Positions 9,670 through 22,086 of a stretch of 64,000 nucleotides of DNA are shown here, in pieces. The translations under genes and the position numbers were made by a program. The notes beneath the pieces are model-generated. The model was not told where the DNA came from. It worked only from the letters and a program-made list of their open reading frames with translations, and did no database searches. Source of the stretch: Helianthus annuus (lineage: Eukaryota; Streptophyta; Magnoliopsida; Asterales; Asteraceae); the NCBI RefSeq assembly GCF_002127325.2, contig NC_035440.2:73717819-73781818 (forward strand), read 5' to 3'. How positions within the stretch are numbered: position 1 is the stretch's first letter; every line of letters begins with the position of its first letter.

Positions 9670-12600
9670 ATGTGGATTAAACTTCAAATCTTTCCGTCAA
9701 TCTTTAAATTTATTGCCGGTGAGAGGTGTAAGGATGTGAGTGATTTTGCTGTGGATTTACAGAGAAATTGGTGTGATGTTATGGTTAGGGCTCGTAATAC
9801 TCTCTCTGATCTGTTTGCTGTTCATGATTCGGTGAAATTGAAGGTGATAGATCGTGTTGCGAGTGTTGATTCGGTGAAATTAGGGTTTTTCAGCAAGGAA
9901 TGCGGTGAAATTAGGGTTTCTGATGATGTAATTGTGCACGATGATTGTGAAATTAGAGTTTCGAATGATTTAATGGAGTTGAATCATAAAGCTAGGGTTT
10001 CTTCTAAATATGGTGAAAACATGCCTCAATGTGAATCTATTGGGATAACTGATCAGACATCGATATTGGGGCCAGGCCCAAACTCTACCATTTCTACAAA
10101 TTCAGTTGATTATTCACAAGGATTTATTGGGCCAATTTCTACTGATTCACATAATGAAACTCGATCGTCTGTTTTGGGCCCGGTCAGTCACGAGATTTTT
10201 CCTCATTTTGGATTGATGGCTGATTTATCGGGTACATGTGAGCGTGTTGATTCTTGGATACCCGATTGCGGTGCCACTGCGCATATGACCGCTGATTTTT
10301 CTATTGTTTTTGATGCTTCTCCCTACACTGGCTCTGAGCGAGTCATTGTAGGTAATGGTATGGCTCTTACTATTTCTCATATTGGCACTGTTTTACTTCA
10401 TTTATCAGATCGTACTCTTACTCTTAGACATGTTCTTGTGGTTCCTGGCTTAGCCAAGAACCGTTTATTGATCACGCAGTTAGTGATTGATCATCCCATA
10501 GCTGTTGTTTTCTCATATCTAGGTCTGTCCATTCAGACTCTTGATGGACAGCTTTTTCATCACACACGTGGTAGTCCGCATCAGCTATATTCACTTGCTG
10601 TTTTTACTTCTGTATCTCGTGAGACTTGGCATTCTCGATTGGGTCATCCGTCTGATGATGTTTTGCCTAGATGTTCGTTCTTACATCTGACAAACAAACC
10701 CACACACACACATTGTACTGCTTATAGTGTTTCAAAATTGACTAGATTGCCTTTTACATCAGTTGTATCTCATTCTACTTCACCGTTACATATTATACAT
10801 TGTGACATTTGGGGTGCCTCGCCTGTAATGTCTAGAGATGGATACAGATATTTCATTACTTTCATTGATGATTTCAGCCGATTTACATGGATGTATCCTT
10901 TGACTTGTCTTTCTCAAGCGGTTGATTGCTTTCGGCATTTCAAACCGCTTGTTGAGAACCTTTTCTCCTGCACCATCAAGCATCTTCAGTGTGATGGTGC
11001 TCCTGAGCTCATTCGTGGATCTATGGCTCGTTTTCTTTCAGATTCTGGCATCGCTTATCGCATTTCATGTCCCTATACTCCCCAACAAAATGGAGTTGCT
11101 GAGCGGAAAAACCACCATCTTTCTGAGGTAGCTCGAGCTTTATTGTTTCATGCTCGGTTACCAAAGAATTTCTGGTATGATGCATATACCACTGTTGCCT
11201 TCCTTATTAACCGGTTACCATCACCGGTTCTTCATCACTCATCTCCTTATGAGGTTCTTTTTGGATCTCGTCCCGATTACTCTCTTCTTCGTACTTTTGG
11301 GTGTTTGTGTTATCCGTTTCTAGGTGATACTCGAGCGGATAAACTTTCACCCAAGTCTACTCCTTGTATCTTTGTTGGCTATGCTCCATCTCATCTTGGT
11401 TATCTTTGTTATGATCCTTATACGTCTCGTACGTATACTTCTCGACATATTCGGTTCCATGAGTCGATTTTTGACATTCCGGGGAGTTCTATTACTCCCA
11501 CAGCTTCTTCAGATTCTATTCCTTTCTCCATTCCTCATCCTTCGCTTTCTACTTCCGTTTCTTCTCTTTCTTCTTCATCTTCTCCTATTATTCCTTCCTC
11601 ATCTTCTCATGTTATTCCCTCTCCTGATATTGCTTCACCTTCTTTTCCTCCTTCTCCTCATCCTCCTCCTCCTCCTTCTCCTCCTCCTCGTCCTCCTACT
11701 ACTACTCTTGTTCCAACTCACCCGATGGTTACACGATCTCGTGAGCATACACGGCAGCCGCGTCAGTTTCCTGGTCATGTTCTTTTTCATGTCTCTACTA
11801 CTCCCACCACTGGGCCTTCCACATTTCGACAGGCTCAGCAGTATTCTGTTTGGTGGGATGCGATGCGTGCTGAGATTGATGCTCTTCATGCCAACCAGAC
11901 TTGGCGTCTGGTTCAGGTTCCCACTGACGCCAACATTGTTGGTTGTAAGTGGGCTTACAGGATTAAACATAATCCTGATGGATCAGTGAGTCGTTATAAA
12001 GCCCAGCTTGTTGCCAAGGGCTTTCATCAGACTGAGGGTATTGACTACACTGAGACTTTTAGTCTTGTGGTCAAACCTACTACTATTCGTCTAGTTCTTT
12101 CAGTCGCTTTCTCTCGAGGGTGGTCTATTCGTCAGGTTGATGTCAACAATGCGTTCTTACATGGGGATCTTTCTGAGACTGTGTATATGACCCAGCCCCC
12201 AGGCTTTGTTGACTCATCTAGACCACATTATGTTTGTCGCCTGCAGAAGGCTCTTTATAGCCTAAAGCAGGCTCCTAGAGCTTGGTTTTCCAAGCTATCC
12301 ACCGCTCTCCTTACTGATGGTTTTACCCAGTGTCTTTCAGATGTATCTCTCTTTGTTCACAGTCGAGATTTGATACTCTGTTATGTCTCGATTTATGTTG
12401 ATGACATCATTATTACTAGGAGCTCATCTGATTTTGTTACTGGTTTGATTGGGCGCTTGCACTCTCAGTTTGCGCTCAAGGATTTGGGACAGTTATCATA
12501 TTTTCTGGGTATTCAGGCTACATTTTCTGAGGATGTCTTACATTTATCACAGCAGCGCTACTTACTTGATTTGTTACAGCGCACGGGTCTTGCCGATTGT

Positions 12601-12981
12601 CGTCCATTATCTACACATGTCTCTTCTGGTAGACAACTTTCTCGGCACACTGGTGATCCTTTGTCTGATCCTACTATGTATCGGAGCACTGTCGGTGCAT
12701 TGCAGTATCTTGTGTTGACACAACCAGAGATTGCTTATGCGGTCAGTAAGGTGTCACAGTTTCTTCAGACACCTACTGATCGACACTGGGTTGCTGTCAA
12801 ACGGATTTTGCGGTATCTTAAGGGTACCATTTCTCATGGGTTGTGTATACATCGGTCTACTTGTGTTGATTTACATGCTTATAGTGATGCTGACTGGGTT
12901 GGGTGTTCTGATGATCGACGTTCTACCACAGGTTATTGTGTTTTTCTTGGGCCCAACCTTATCAGTTGGAGTTCCAAATAA
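9670..12981 (+). pseudogene. Copia Pol polyprotein: protease, integrase, reverse transcriptase, RNase H part 1
   Basis: A 1103-codon frame carries the enzymes that cut the polyprotein, copy the RNA and insert the DNA copy. In order: a protease with DCGAT at residues 199-203, where families usually have DSGAT or DTGAT; the pre-integrase motif WHSRLGH at about 320; an integrase with its D, D, E triad at about 379, 442 and 478; a Ser/Pro-rich linker (about 620-700); a reverse transcriptase with YVDD at 909-912; and the first RNase H block (DADW near 1073). A TAA at 12979-12981 ends it inside RNase H, just after SSK. The reading frame then continues for four codons to the nested insertions and resumes at 26772. 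The first 190 residues are not a recognisable Gag and lack a CCHC knuckle. The start is the first in-frame ATG and may not be the original one. Confidence 0.9.
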
Positions 12982-12992
12982 CAACATACAGT

Positions 12993-15454
12993 TGTAGGAT
13001 CGGTTTTGACACCGTACAATTGCGTAACGACACGTTTGACGTGCGGAATCCGTGAACGTGCGTGACCGAACACATAAGAACGTACTATAACTGTGATTCA
13101 ATTGAATAAGATGATGTGTACAAAGCCGAGAATCACGTGAGAGAACTTTCTCTCTCTAGACTTTCTCTCTCTAAGCTTAGATCTCTAAATCTCCAAATGA
13201 GCAAAAGTCTTAAACTCTACCACTAACTCCTCTATTTATAGGCCAAGGGATATAATGAGAAATCTCATTATATACTTATACAAAAACCAACTCCCGTCGG
13301 TTGAAAATAAATACAGTTGCACTCGCGTCGGTTTAAAAAGGACGTCGTTTCGGTTCATGTTTGATAACCGTATATTTGATAACCGTCCACATGTTTCCAC
13401 GTGCAATCTCAGATATAGAACACGCATACTGTGCATTACTGTGTCTCTTTTTTCTTTTTATATTTAGAAAAAACATAATTTTGTTTTTCTTCTCTCTAAA
13501 ACTTTAACCCAGATTTATCAAACCTTTCAGATTCTCTCTTTAACACAAAAAGATCCATTTGATCTCAAATCACTGTAACTATGAAATATCAGATTTCATC
13601 AACACGAAACCATCAACCGATTTCTTTAACACGAAACATCAAATTTTGTTTTGAAGATTCAGTCTTCTACGATGATGATAGCCCGATGAAGTTAAATCGG
13701 TGACAGCCCGATGAAAAAAACAATAATATTTTAAACTCGAATCTCAGATCGATGTGCATACAATGATAAACGGTCGCAAATATTCAAGAACCGTCGTAAC
13801 TTTGTACTCCGAAGCGTCCTCTCCAACCGTCGTCATCATGGCGTCATCTGCCACCGTTTCACACCCTTTATAACCCTCTACAGCGTTACGCCACCGACAC
13901 ACTCACTCATGCTAATATTATCAATTACCCACAGAGAAAACAGAGCAATGATCCTGATGGTTTGCCGAGAGTTATGTCTCATTGTTAATGGCGAATTTGG
14001 TGGTAACAAACTTCAATCTCAAACACCAAATTTGGTTTTTCTAATTTTGTTTTGATGCCTAAGACGTTCGATTTGTAAGTTTAATTTTGTTTGTTAATTT
14101 GGCTATGTAAGTATATAGGATGAAGTTGCAAATCTAAGGATAAAGTTCGAGTAGGATGAACTTGCATGGTAAATGATTTTATTTTGCTTTTGCTCGAGGT
14201 TAAATGCAAATTTATCCAAGGCTCATTTACCACTATTATGTTACCCAGATTCAACTATTCAAGATAGATTCATGGTTTAATTAATGTGGTGTTCAAAGAA
14301 TTAGTCTAACAATGGTGTGGACTGTGGACATCAAATGAAGAAGTGGTTTTTTATCGACCGAGGAATGTAAACAGTCAAACAAACTCCGGCATTTATATAA
14401 TACGTAGTCGCAGACTTAGATACGATTTGAGCGAGAATCAAAATAAGTAGATGATATCTAAATCGGGTATGAGATGTGTCTATATTTTGAACAAGTAGAT
14501 TATGTACTTTTTGTGGGATTCAAGAATCAAGATGATGATTTATGTTTTATCCTTAGATCTCAAAACAGGAAATCAAATGTGGCTTCAAATTCAACAAGGC
14601 AAAATTGAATGTTTTTTTTTAACAAAAAGGGGGCCACTTCATTAAACATTACGACACCAAATATACAAGACTCCCAGTTACACAACATTATTGACACATG
14701 TTTTGAATAAATCCGGTGTAATCAAAGTCTGTTATTTTTTGTCTTTAAAAATATTCATTTTCTTCTTCCCAAAAGTATATGTTTACTCCGTTCAAATTCA
14801 AACAAGAAAAATTGTGTGTTGATCAAAATCATCCTGCGAACGGTAGGGGAAACAAGGTTACAATGTTTTAGAACTTAGGAGAACAACAATAACGCACAAC
14901 TACAATGCTAACGTCCGCACAGTATATGGCATCCTTCGTGGCAGCCGACCAGTTTCCGGCAAACTTCAAGGTTGCAATCGATAGACTAACGGTAGCATAA
15001 CGGATTTTACGGTGTGGATAACGGTCAAATATATTGCCTACAATGCTGGCTTATACATATAGTGTAGGAGACAAAATTGATAATACATATGCTAATCTTT
15101 TTAGATATGGCAAACTTTATATTTTATATTGTTTTCTATAATTTTTTCTTCACTTATAAAAATACTTGGTTAGTACATTAATGACATTACGTTTTCTTCT
15201 GAAAATGAAAAGAATCTTTCCAAGTAAAATGATTTGGTAGGCGTTAGACAAACATAAGATTTTTCACGTCTGATATAGTGATGCTAAATACATTCATAAA
15301 CAGCGTCCCGCCGTAACGCGCGGGTAAGCAATAACTCGTTATTTACAAAATTGCCACCTTGCCTTTTTAACTAGTAACATCATAAAGTCTTGCATTCTTC
15401 GGTTTCTGCTACGGACTAGATTGACGGAGGCGATAGACACATAATGCACTAACA
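12993..15454 (-). repeat. 3' LTR of gag-only element 1, interrupted by a Helitron
   Basis: On the plus strand it begins TGTAGGATCGG and ends GCACTAACA. Bases 12993-13267 and 15339-15454 align with 20664-21054; the part between is the Helitron. Confidence 0.9.
13268..15338 (+). mobile_element. Non-autonomous Helitron, 2.07 kb, inserted in an LTR
   Basis: The host LTR reads CA/TTATTT in its uninterrupted copy (20664-21054). Here the same site is split exactly between A and T, with no duplication, as Helitrons do. The 3' end shows CCCGC (15307-15311) and GCGGG (15320-15324) forming a hairpin, then a short tail ending CTCG at 15338 before a host T; the family norm is CTRR. The 5' end starts TTATATACTT where TC is usual, so the exact edge may slide by one or two bases. 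No Rep/helicase gene is present. A segment near 13860-14010, with a TATA-like CCTTTATAACC and an ATG at 13948, may be a captured gene start; I do not recognise it. Confidence 0.8.
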
Positions 15455-17583
15455 GACTCCCCCTTGGATATTGCCGTAGTCAATCTCGTAGCGTCTTGTC
15501 TTTTCTCTTTCACGAACAGAATCCCCGTGGATCTGTCTTCAAGCTTCCGTTGCTCCCCTTCTTCTTAGACTCTTTTTCCTTCAGGCTCCCCTTTCGTTAA
15601 GCTTCCGTGCTTTTCGGATCGACGCCTGGCTTTCCGTATACAAGCTCCTTTAGGATAATTACTTGGTTCTTTATCCACGCTTCCTCTTGCGTTGAGCTCG
15701 TCTTCAGACTCCCCCTTAGACTCAGCTGTCGGGATCGTAGTCTGGCTTTCACAGGTTCACAAGTTCAGGATTAATTCCTGGCTCTATTCTGTATCTGCTC
15801 AGGATTTGAAACCTGGTTAACCTGCACATCCTCCACCTCAACATAAGTTTCACAAATTTATAACATTTAGATTTAAGAAACTTACTGGTAGAAATCATTC
15901 ATTCATCAATCTGTATAGTTACATCAAGTTCAAATGAATGATCTTGATTAACTAAGCACACAATCTTTCAAAACATTTGTATATAACATTCAAAGTTTTC
16001 AACATATTCTCCCAACCCAATGTAGTTCATCATGTTTAGCACTCAGAATTTTGAATATCAGCTCTTCAACATCAGTTGTCGAAAATCTTTTTGAATGTTC
16101 AAAAATTTATGCTAAAACACTCCGAAAATCTTTTTGGATTTTTGTTTATGAATAAAATACAGTAAACAAATATATACAGACAATATTTTTGTGAGTTTGT
16201 GTAAGAGGATCATATCAGTTCTTGTGACAAATCACTAGCACCGTTAAGCTTTAATCATTTTAAGTTCTAAACGATTCACATAGATTGACGATATAGTTGT
16301 CCTCTTAAACTCAATCTAAAAACTTTCGAAATGCTTACCGATACGTTAAGGTATATTAATTTTGCACTAAATTCTTATGGACCCCATGATCTCAGCATAT
16401 CCCCTCATCATGCAATACACTAACTCAAGTAATGCCTTTAAACTTTCATCAACTGTGATATGTGCGAAAAACAAAGCAGAAATGTTTAAACATTAACAAT
16501 CAGGTCGATACTTCCATATACGCAGAGAAAGTCCAATGTTTAAACAAAATAAGAAAACAAAAACAAGTTGAAATTGTTTAGGCTTTAACCACCAGGTCGA
16601 TACTTCCGTATACGCATAGGTGATCCAAAGCTTAAACGAAACACCAAAAAAAAATAAAGCAGAACGTTTAGGCCCTAACATCCAGTTCGATACTCACGTA
16701 TATGCAGAGGATGTCCAATGCTTAAACAAAATAAAGAAATAAAACAAGTTTAAATCTTTGCAAAATAAAATGCACAATCACAGCGACTTTTTCAGCAAGT
16801 TGTGAAAGTTCACAAATTGACCGGTTTTTATGCTCTTTTAGCATTCAGCGATTACTGAGTAGGTACACAATCACGAAGGACAAAACTAAGTACTATGCTT
16901 TCAACCATGTTTCCCACTAGAACTAGGCTTTTTCATTTAGTTTGTATCGTTATCGCAAATCTACTAGTCTAGCTGGGCCTATCTTCACATCCTTAGTGAA
17001 ACCGTTTATCACATTTGACATTTCATTTCTTTAGCATGCTGTGATAGTCTACTGATGTACTATCATTTCCTCTTTTCACAACAAAACTCATTTTTGCTTT
17101 TTCAATCTTTTTGATATTTTCAAATTTTCTATTTTTTAAAATTTTTCTCCCCCTAAAATCAAAATATGTTTCAATTTTGATTTTCTGGGAAAATTTGAAA
17201 ACAAACTGTACAAGAAACGTGGCAAACTGATATCAAATCGCTTCAATTCGCCATTCAATTGGCTTAAACAATCAGAACTCCCCCTTACAACAAACTATTT
17301 TCCCATTATGATTTCAAAACACTTAAGTTTGTTTTAATCAAAATGGTTTTTCGTGAAAATTAGTTTTGTTGATTTTCACAAACCATTTGTAGGTTAGGGG
17401 TTTACTTCATCACTTTGTTCTTCTTTAACCACTTGTCGAAAAGAGAAATCAAGTACAACTTAATGTCCTTGATTAGTCTTTTGTAATTCGAAATATCACA
17501 GTTACCAACCTGTGAATTTCTCAAGAAAGATGCTGATTCATGCTCCACACTTACCAACCTGGGAACTCCGGCAAGTCAGGATT
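15455..17583 (-). other. Conserved non-coding 3' region of gag-only element 1
   Basis: There is no gene. Blocks match the corresponding parts of elements 2 and 3: a block around TCTAAACGATTCACATAGA (near 16266), GTGAGTTTGTG next to AGAGGATCATATCAG (16190-16220), and CTCCCCCTAAAATC (17147-17160). Purine tracts reading GGGGGAG on the element's own strand recur inside it. Confidence 0.65.
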
Positions 17584-19636
17584 TTATTTGAACAAATTCA
17601 CCCAAGCTACCAGCCTTGAGTTTGACAGTTTTACCTCAACAAATGGCTCTTCTGGTTTTGACGAACCAGAATCATTGCCTGAATGTGGCTTGTCTGACTT
17701 TGATAAGCTAGATTCATCGCCATTTACTCTCTCTTCTGTCCTCGGATTTGTATCTGATGAATTCGTTTTACTTGACTGATCATTCTTTGGAGAGCAAAAC
17801 GATTTATTAGAACTCTTCTCTGATTTTCTTGCTGTATCCGAGGACAAAATCCTTTCGAGATACTCTCTCGCCTTCTTCCTTTTCTTCCTCAGTCTGTCTT
17901 TCTGTCCCTGCGAAAGCTTCACTTTCTGTTCGTGAACTTTAGGTTCTTGAACTTTCTGTGCTTTGGGCTTGACATTGACTGGTTTCTTTGCCAATTTCTG
18001 AGAATCAGCCCTCGATCTTCCCTTTGATCTCATTGGGCAATCTCTTGCAATATGGCCTCTGATTTGGCATTCATAACACCTTCTCGTTTCAAATCTCTGG
18101 CTTTAGCAGTTAACAGCAATGTGTCCTTGATAGCCACAAATGTAACACACTCTGTTATCATTGAGTTGCCTTATGGTAATCATATCCTTTCTTGTTTCCT
18201 TGATTTGGCATTTGAGAACTGTGGTCAAACCTGCACCACTGATTGCCAACTTTTGGTGAGTTTTTAGAATGATTGGATGATTGAACTAATGAACTTTCTT
18301 GTTATTTTGAGAATTTTTAGAATTTTTAACATTTTGTTTTTGTTCTACATTCTTCTTAACAGGTTTCTGTTTTGAACATTCACCTACTTCAGTAGAATGG
18401 AAAACAGTATCTTTAAATTTTTCATTTAATTCCAAAAACAATTTTCTTCTCTCATTTTTCTCATTTTCATCATCAGTTTTATCATCACAATCTTCAATTT
18501 TGACATTGTCAACATTTGTGACATTGTCATTTATCGGAACAGAATTGATTGCTTTTGGACATACAAGATCTGGTAATGATGATGAAGTCACAAAGCCTTT
18601 CAATTTCTTTTCAAGTTCTTCAATTTTGTTCCTTGAATTCTCAGCTTCTTTTTCAAGCTGAGAGATTTTCTCAAGATGAGAATTGATTGACTTTCCATTC
18701 ACAATTTTGTTCTCTTCAAGAACAGATTTTTCATTTTCAAACGCTCTTATCTGATCTTGAAATTCTGTTTCTTTTTCTTTTAAAACTTTACTTTCTAATT
18801 TTATCCAAGAAACATTTTCATTTTCAATTTTAATTTCTTCAAAATCTTTTTCCAATTTCAGTTTTTCATTTTTTAAACTTTTGTTTTCCAATGTCAAACT
18901 TTCCATATCTTTCAAGAGTTTAACATTATCTGCTGCAGATTTTTCGCATTTTGAGCACACAACTTCACATTTTGAAGTTTCATCTTTCTTGGGTTCTTCA
19001 ATCTTTGACGTTCCTGCAAGAAAAATTTTAACCATATCAGCAGGATTCAAATCTTCATTTAAAAAACAACCTATCTTTAAATCATATTTCAATCTATCTC
19101 TTGCGCTTTGACCTTTTCTAATTTTTTTGAGTATTTCAAGAAGCACATCTAAACTTATGTATTCAAAAGCCTTTTCTAACTCTTTTATTAATTTTTTTCT
19201 TTTTCTCTTCAATCTCATCATTGTGTTTTCTAAGCTCTATGTAGAAATCATATGGATCAAATCTTGAGAACCTAGAATCCTTTTTCAATTTTCCTAAAAA
19301 TTCATCCCACTCTGACGGTAAGGCATCTGCAAATTTAGATATCTTTTCAGCATCTGATATCAATATTCCTTTTTTCCTTAAATTGTCAAGTAATTGATCA
19401 TATCTCTCTCTCAAATCATTAAACCTTTCATGTTTCTTACACAAGAAACATTCAAATCTTTTAACCCAATCTTCTTTTTTCACATTATCATAACCCATAT
19501 CCCAATATTTAGAATATGAATTATTTAATCTTTCAAAACTAACATTTTCCTTCTCGTCAAACATTTTAACCACAAATTCAAATTCTTTGTTAAACGTCTT
19601 GAATTCTATTAAATGTGGCCAACAATTTAGAATCAC
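17584..19636 (-). pseudogene. gag of element 1, broken
   Basis: Read from 19636 downwards, three open pieces together resemble the intact Gag of the element at 33.5-39.7 kb. They are 19636-19163 (157 codons, N-terminal UBN2-like part), 19221-18286 (311 codons, Lys/Glu-rich coiled coil) and 18033-17584 (149 codons, basic tail). The first two are joined by a frameshift near 19200. Between the second and third lies the zinc-knuckle region (about 18180-18040). Both CCHC motifs can still be read there, but an in-frame TAA follows the first knuckle and stops lie before it. The product would have been the structural shell protein; this copy cannot make it. Confidence 0.82.
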
Positions 19637-20221
19637 TCAACAATTTGATTGGGCCAAACAATTTGCTTTAACTGTTTAGTGATGTTTGATCAGATAATCA
19701 TGCAAAATCCGATAAACAGTAAATGTATTCAGATTTCACGTGGTATGGTCACAAGCTCACTTTAATCCTATTGGACCCCAAAAGTATATGGCAGACAACA
19801 ACTAGACCTTGGGCCGATGACTTACTTGGGCTGACAACACTTTCCAAATGATTGTACCAATTAAACCACTAACCAACAACAATTTGTTACATCAAACTAT
19901 GATTGGGCCGTCGAATTAATGTTCACTTGATGAACTAAATTGAATTCAATTGTGATTGGACCAAATAAACCACTAGGCCGACAACTTCATTAATTCTAAT
20001 TGTGATTATCGATGACTTTAACAATTGATTAATGAGCCGACAGCATATATTTCATACAAATCCGATTGGGCCGTCCTATGTGAATTCAGTATGTCATGTG
20101 GTCGTTCAATGAGTTTCAATTGAAATGAATTGATTGGACCGATTTGTTAGACTTAATGTCTTTTGATCAGATAACATGCAATGGATCGACACAATCAAAG
20201 TAACGACACAACAACTGTTAT

Positions 20222-20400
20222 GTTCACATTCAAGCGAAATCAGGCGAGATAACGTTCGAGCGGAATCACCAATTTCGATTTCAAGCGATATCAGCAAATA
20301 ATTTCAAGCGGAATCATCAATTTTGGAGCGGAATCTGATTCCATTTGAACTAACAATGACGATTTCGAGCGGAATCAGGTTTTTTGACGCGAAATCGGAC
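20222..20400 (-). repeat. Leader motif array of element 1 (AGCGGAATC)
   Basis: On the plus strand, AAGCG or GAGCG followed by AAATC or GAATC appears about eight times between the primer-binding site and gag, spaced roughly 20-30 bases. It occupies the same place as the AGCG arrays of elements 2 and 3 but with a different following triplet. Confidence 0.65.
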
Positions 20401-20649
20401 CTAAAAACTCAAATTTCTCCTAAACGGCTAGGAGTTTGAATCTGAAATTTGGTAGGGTTGTAAATCAAGTGTTTTCACACAACATATCAAAAAATCAGCC
20501 GATTTGGACCGTAAAACCCCGTTTAATTTGACGAATTTCAGTGAAAACATGATAAAAATGAAAAAGATGAAGAAATAGATGAAATTCGGATCTGAAATCG
20601 ATGAAATCCTGTGCAAATCTATGTGTTTGATCAGTGAAATCGAGCTCCT

Positions 20650-20661
20650 GCTTTGATACCA
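20650..20661 (-). promoter_or_regulatory. Primer-binding site of element 1
   Basis: The minus strand reads TGGTATCAAAGC two bases after the LTR end. It differs at one position from the usual initiator tRNA-Met complement TGGTATCAGAGC. Confidence 0.88.
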
Positions 20662-20663
20662 CT

Positions 20664-21054
20664 TGTAGGATCGGTTTTGACACCGTACGATTGCGTAACG
20701 ACACGTTCGACGTGCGGAATCCGTGAACGTGCGTGACCGAACACACAAGAACGTACTATAACCGTGATTCAATTGAATAAGATGATGTGTACAAAGCTGA
20801 GAATCACGTGAGAGAACTTTCTCTCTCTAGACTTTCTCTTTCTAAGCTTAGATCTCTAAATCTCCAAATGAGCAAAAGTCTTAAACTCTACCACTAACTC
20901 CTCTATTTATAGGCCAAGGGATATAATGAGAAATTTCATTATTTACAAAATTGCCACCTTGCCTTTTTAACTAGTAACATCATAAAGTCTTGCATTCTTC
21001 GGTTTCTGCTACGGACTAGATTGACGGAGGTGATAGACACATAATGCACTAACA
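20664..21054 (-). repeat. 5' LTR of gag-only element 1
   Basis: This is an uninterrupted 391-base LTR with TG...CA ends. It serves as the reference that reveals the Helitron in the other LTR. A CT-rich stretch followed by TATTTATAGG (on the plus strand, about 20815-20920) lies inside. Confidence 0.9.
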
Positions 21055-21061
21055 ACAGTTG

Positions 21062-21498
21062 TGTTGGTGCAGTTGTCTGTCGACTACATCTTCGTTCGAG
21101 TCTTAGGGCAGGGCTGATTGTATAGTGAACGATAAACGTGAAATCTTGTTTTGTATAGGATCGCTTATAGGGTAGAAAGGTTGGATCGCTTATCTGTCAC
21201 TAAGGTGGATCGCCTATGTGACATGATGAGTAGATCGCTTATATGGACATTTCCATATAAGCGATCCAGCATGCCTATATATAGACGATCTTATGAGCGA
21301 TCCAAGGAGGTGTTTTCTAGTGTGTAACGGCGAAGCTCTGCCCGTTTGTCTCCAAAAGCTTGTAATTTGACATTTAATCAATACAGGAGACGTTTAGTAG
21401 TGAAATCAAGCTTTACAAAGACTATTAATGAATTCCGCCTCTGAATTAGTCTAAGTACTCTTCTGAACGACTCAAACAGGTCGACAAACGATCCTACA
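21062..21498 (+). repeat. 5' LTR of gag-only element 2
   Basis: It matches 26332-26770 with about six or seven substitutions and a two-base indel by eye. It contains several GGATCGCTTAT motifs (21170-21300) related to the leader array. Confidence 0.92.
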
Positions 21499-21500
21499 AG

Positions 21501-21512
21501 TGGTATCAGAGC
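21501..21512 (+). promoter_or_regulatory. Primer-binding site of element 2
   Basis: TGGTATCAGAGC lies two bases after the LTR, the exact complement of the 3' end of initiator tRNA-Met. Confidence 0.92.
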
Positions 21513-21714
21513 TCAGGAGGAAGAGTTCTTACCGTTTAGCTCGATTTTCGCTCGAAATTCTCACTTCTACACCTTCTTTTTCTGATTCGGGAAGATTTCA
21601 CGGTCGGAATTCGATCAAGTTTTCACAGATTGTGCGAAATTGTACTTAGACAAACCCTGGAAAATTTGAAACAAAAATTCGAAGTTTTTAGGGGTCAAAT
21701 CATGTTCGAAATCT

Positions 21715-22045
21715 GAACCGCTTATAGTGACATCATCATGAACCGCGTTTAGATCAAGTTTTGGATCGCTCTTACGTACAATTTTGGTACTGGTTCGCTC
21801 AAAATTGTTGTTTGGACCGCTCATTAGTCAGTTCTTGAATCGCTCATCCGGACAAAGTTGGGGATCGCTCGATTGAACAACATTTAAATCGCTCGATCGA
21901 ACAGTTTTGAACCGCTCGAACGAATATTTGGAACCGCTCAAAAGAACAATCTTGAATCGCTTATTTGGACACCTCATCTGGTCCGCTTATTTGGTCCAGA
22001 TTGTTTGGTTCGCTCATTCGATTCGCTGATTCGGACATCTGGTTC
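21715..22045 (+). repeat. Leader motif array of element 2 (CGCTC/CGCTT)
   Basis: About a dozen copies of ATCGCT, ACCGCT or TTCGCT followed by C or T lie between the primer-binding site and gag, every 20-30 bases. This is the same motif as in element 3 (AGCGGTCC on the opposite strand). Confidence 0.75.
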
Positions 22046-22086
22046 ACGTTTGTGTACACAAAATATTTGTCGGGATATTTTGAAAA

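Larger units (their letters stand above)
12993..21054 (-). mobile_element. Gag-only LTR retrotransposon 1 (nested, minus strand)
   Basis: The element lies on the minus strand between ACAGT duplications (12988-12992 and 21055-21059). The LTR at 20664-21054 is 391 bases. The other, at 12993-15454, is also 391 bases once a 2071-base Helitron is removed (275 plus 116). Its internal part has a primer-binding site, a broken gag and about 2 kb without genes before the purine tract (15455-15468). No protease, integrase or reverse transcriptase can be read on either strand. LTRs differ at about eight sites by eye. Confidence 0.9.

Noticed and set aside
11324..11989. 221-codon Leu-rich and 111-codon Arg-rich frames over the copia pol
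   Set aside because: They are other-frame readings of the Ser/Pro-rich linker and reverse transcriptase. The low-complexity composition comes from TCT/CCT repeats.
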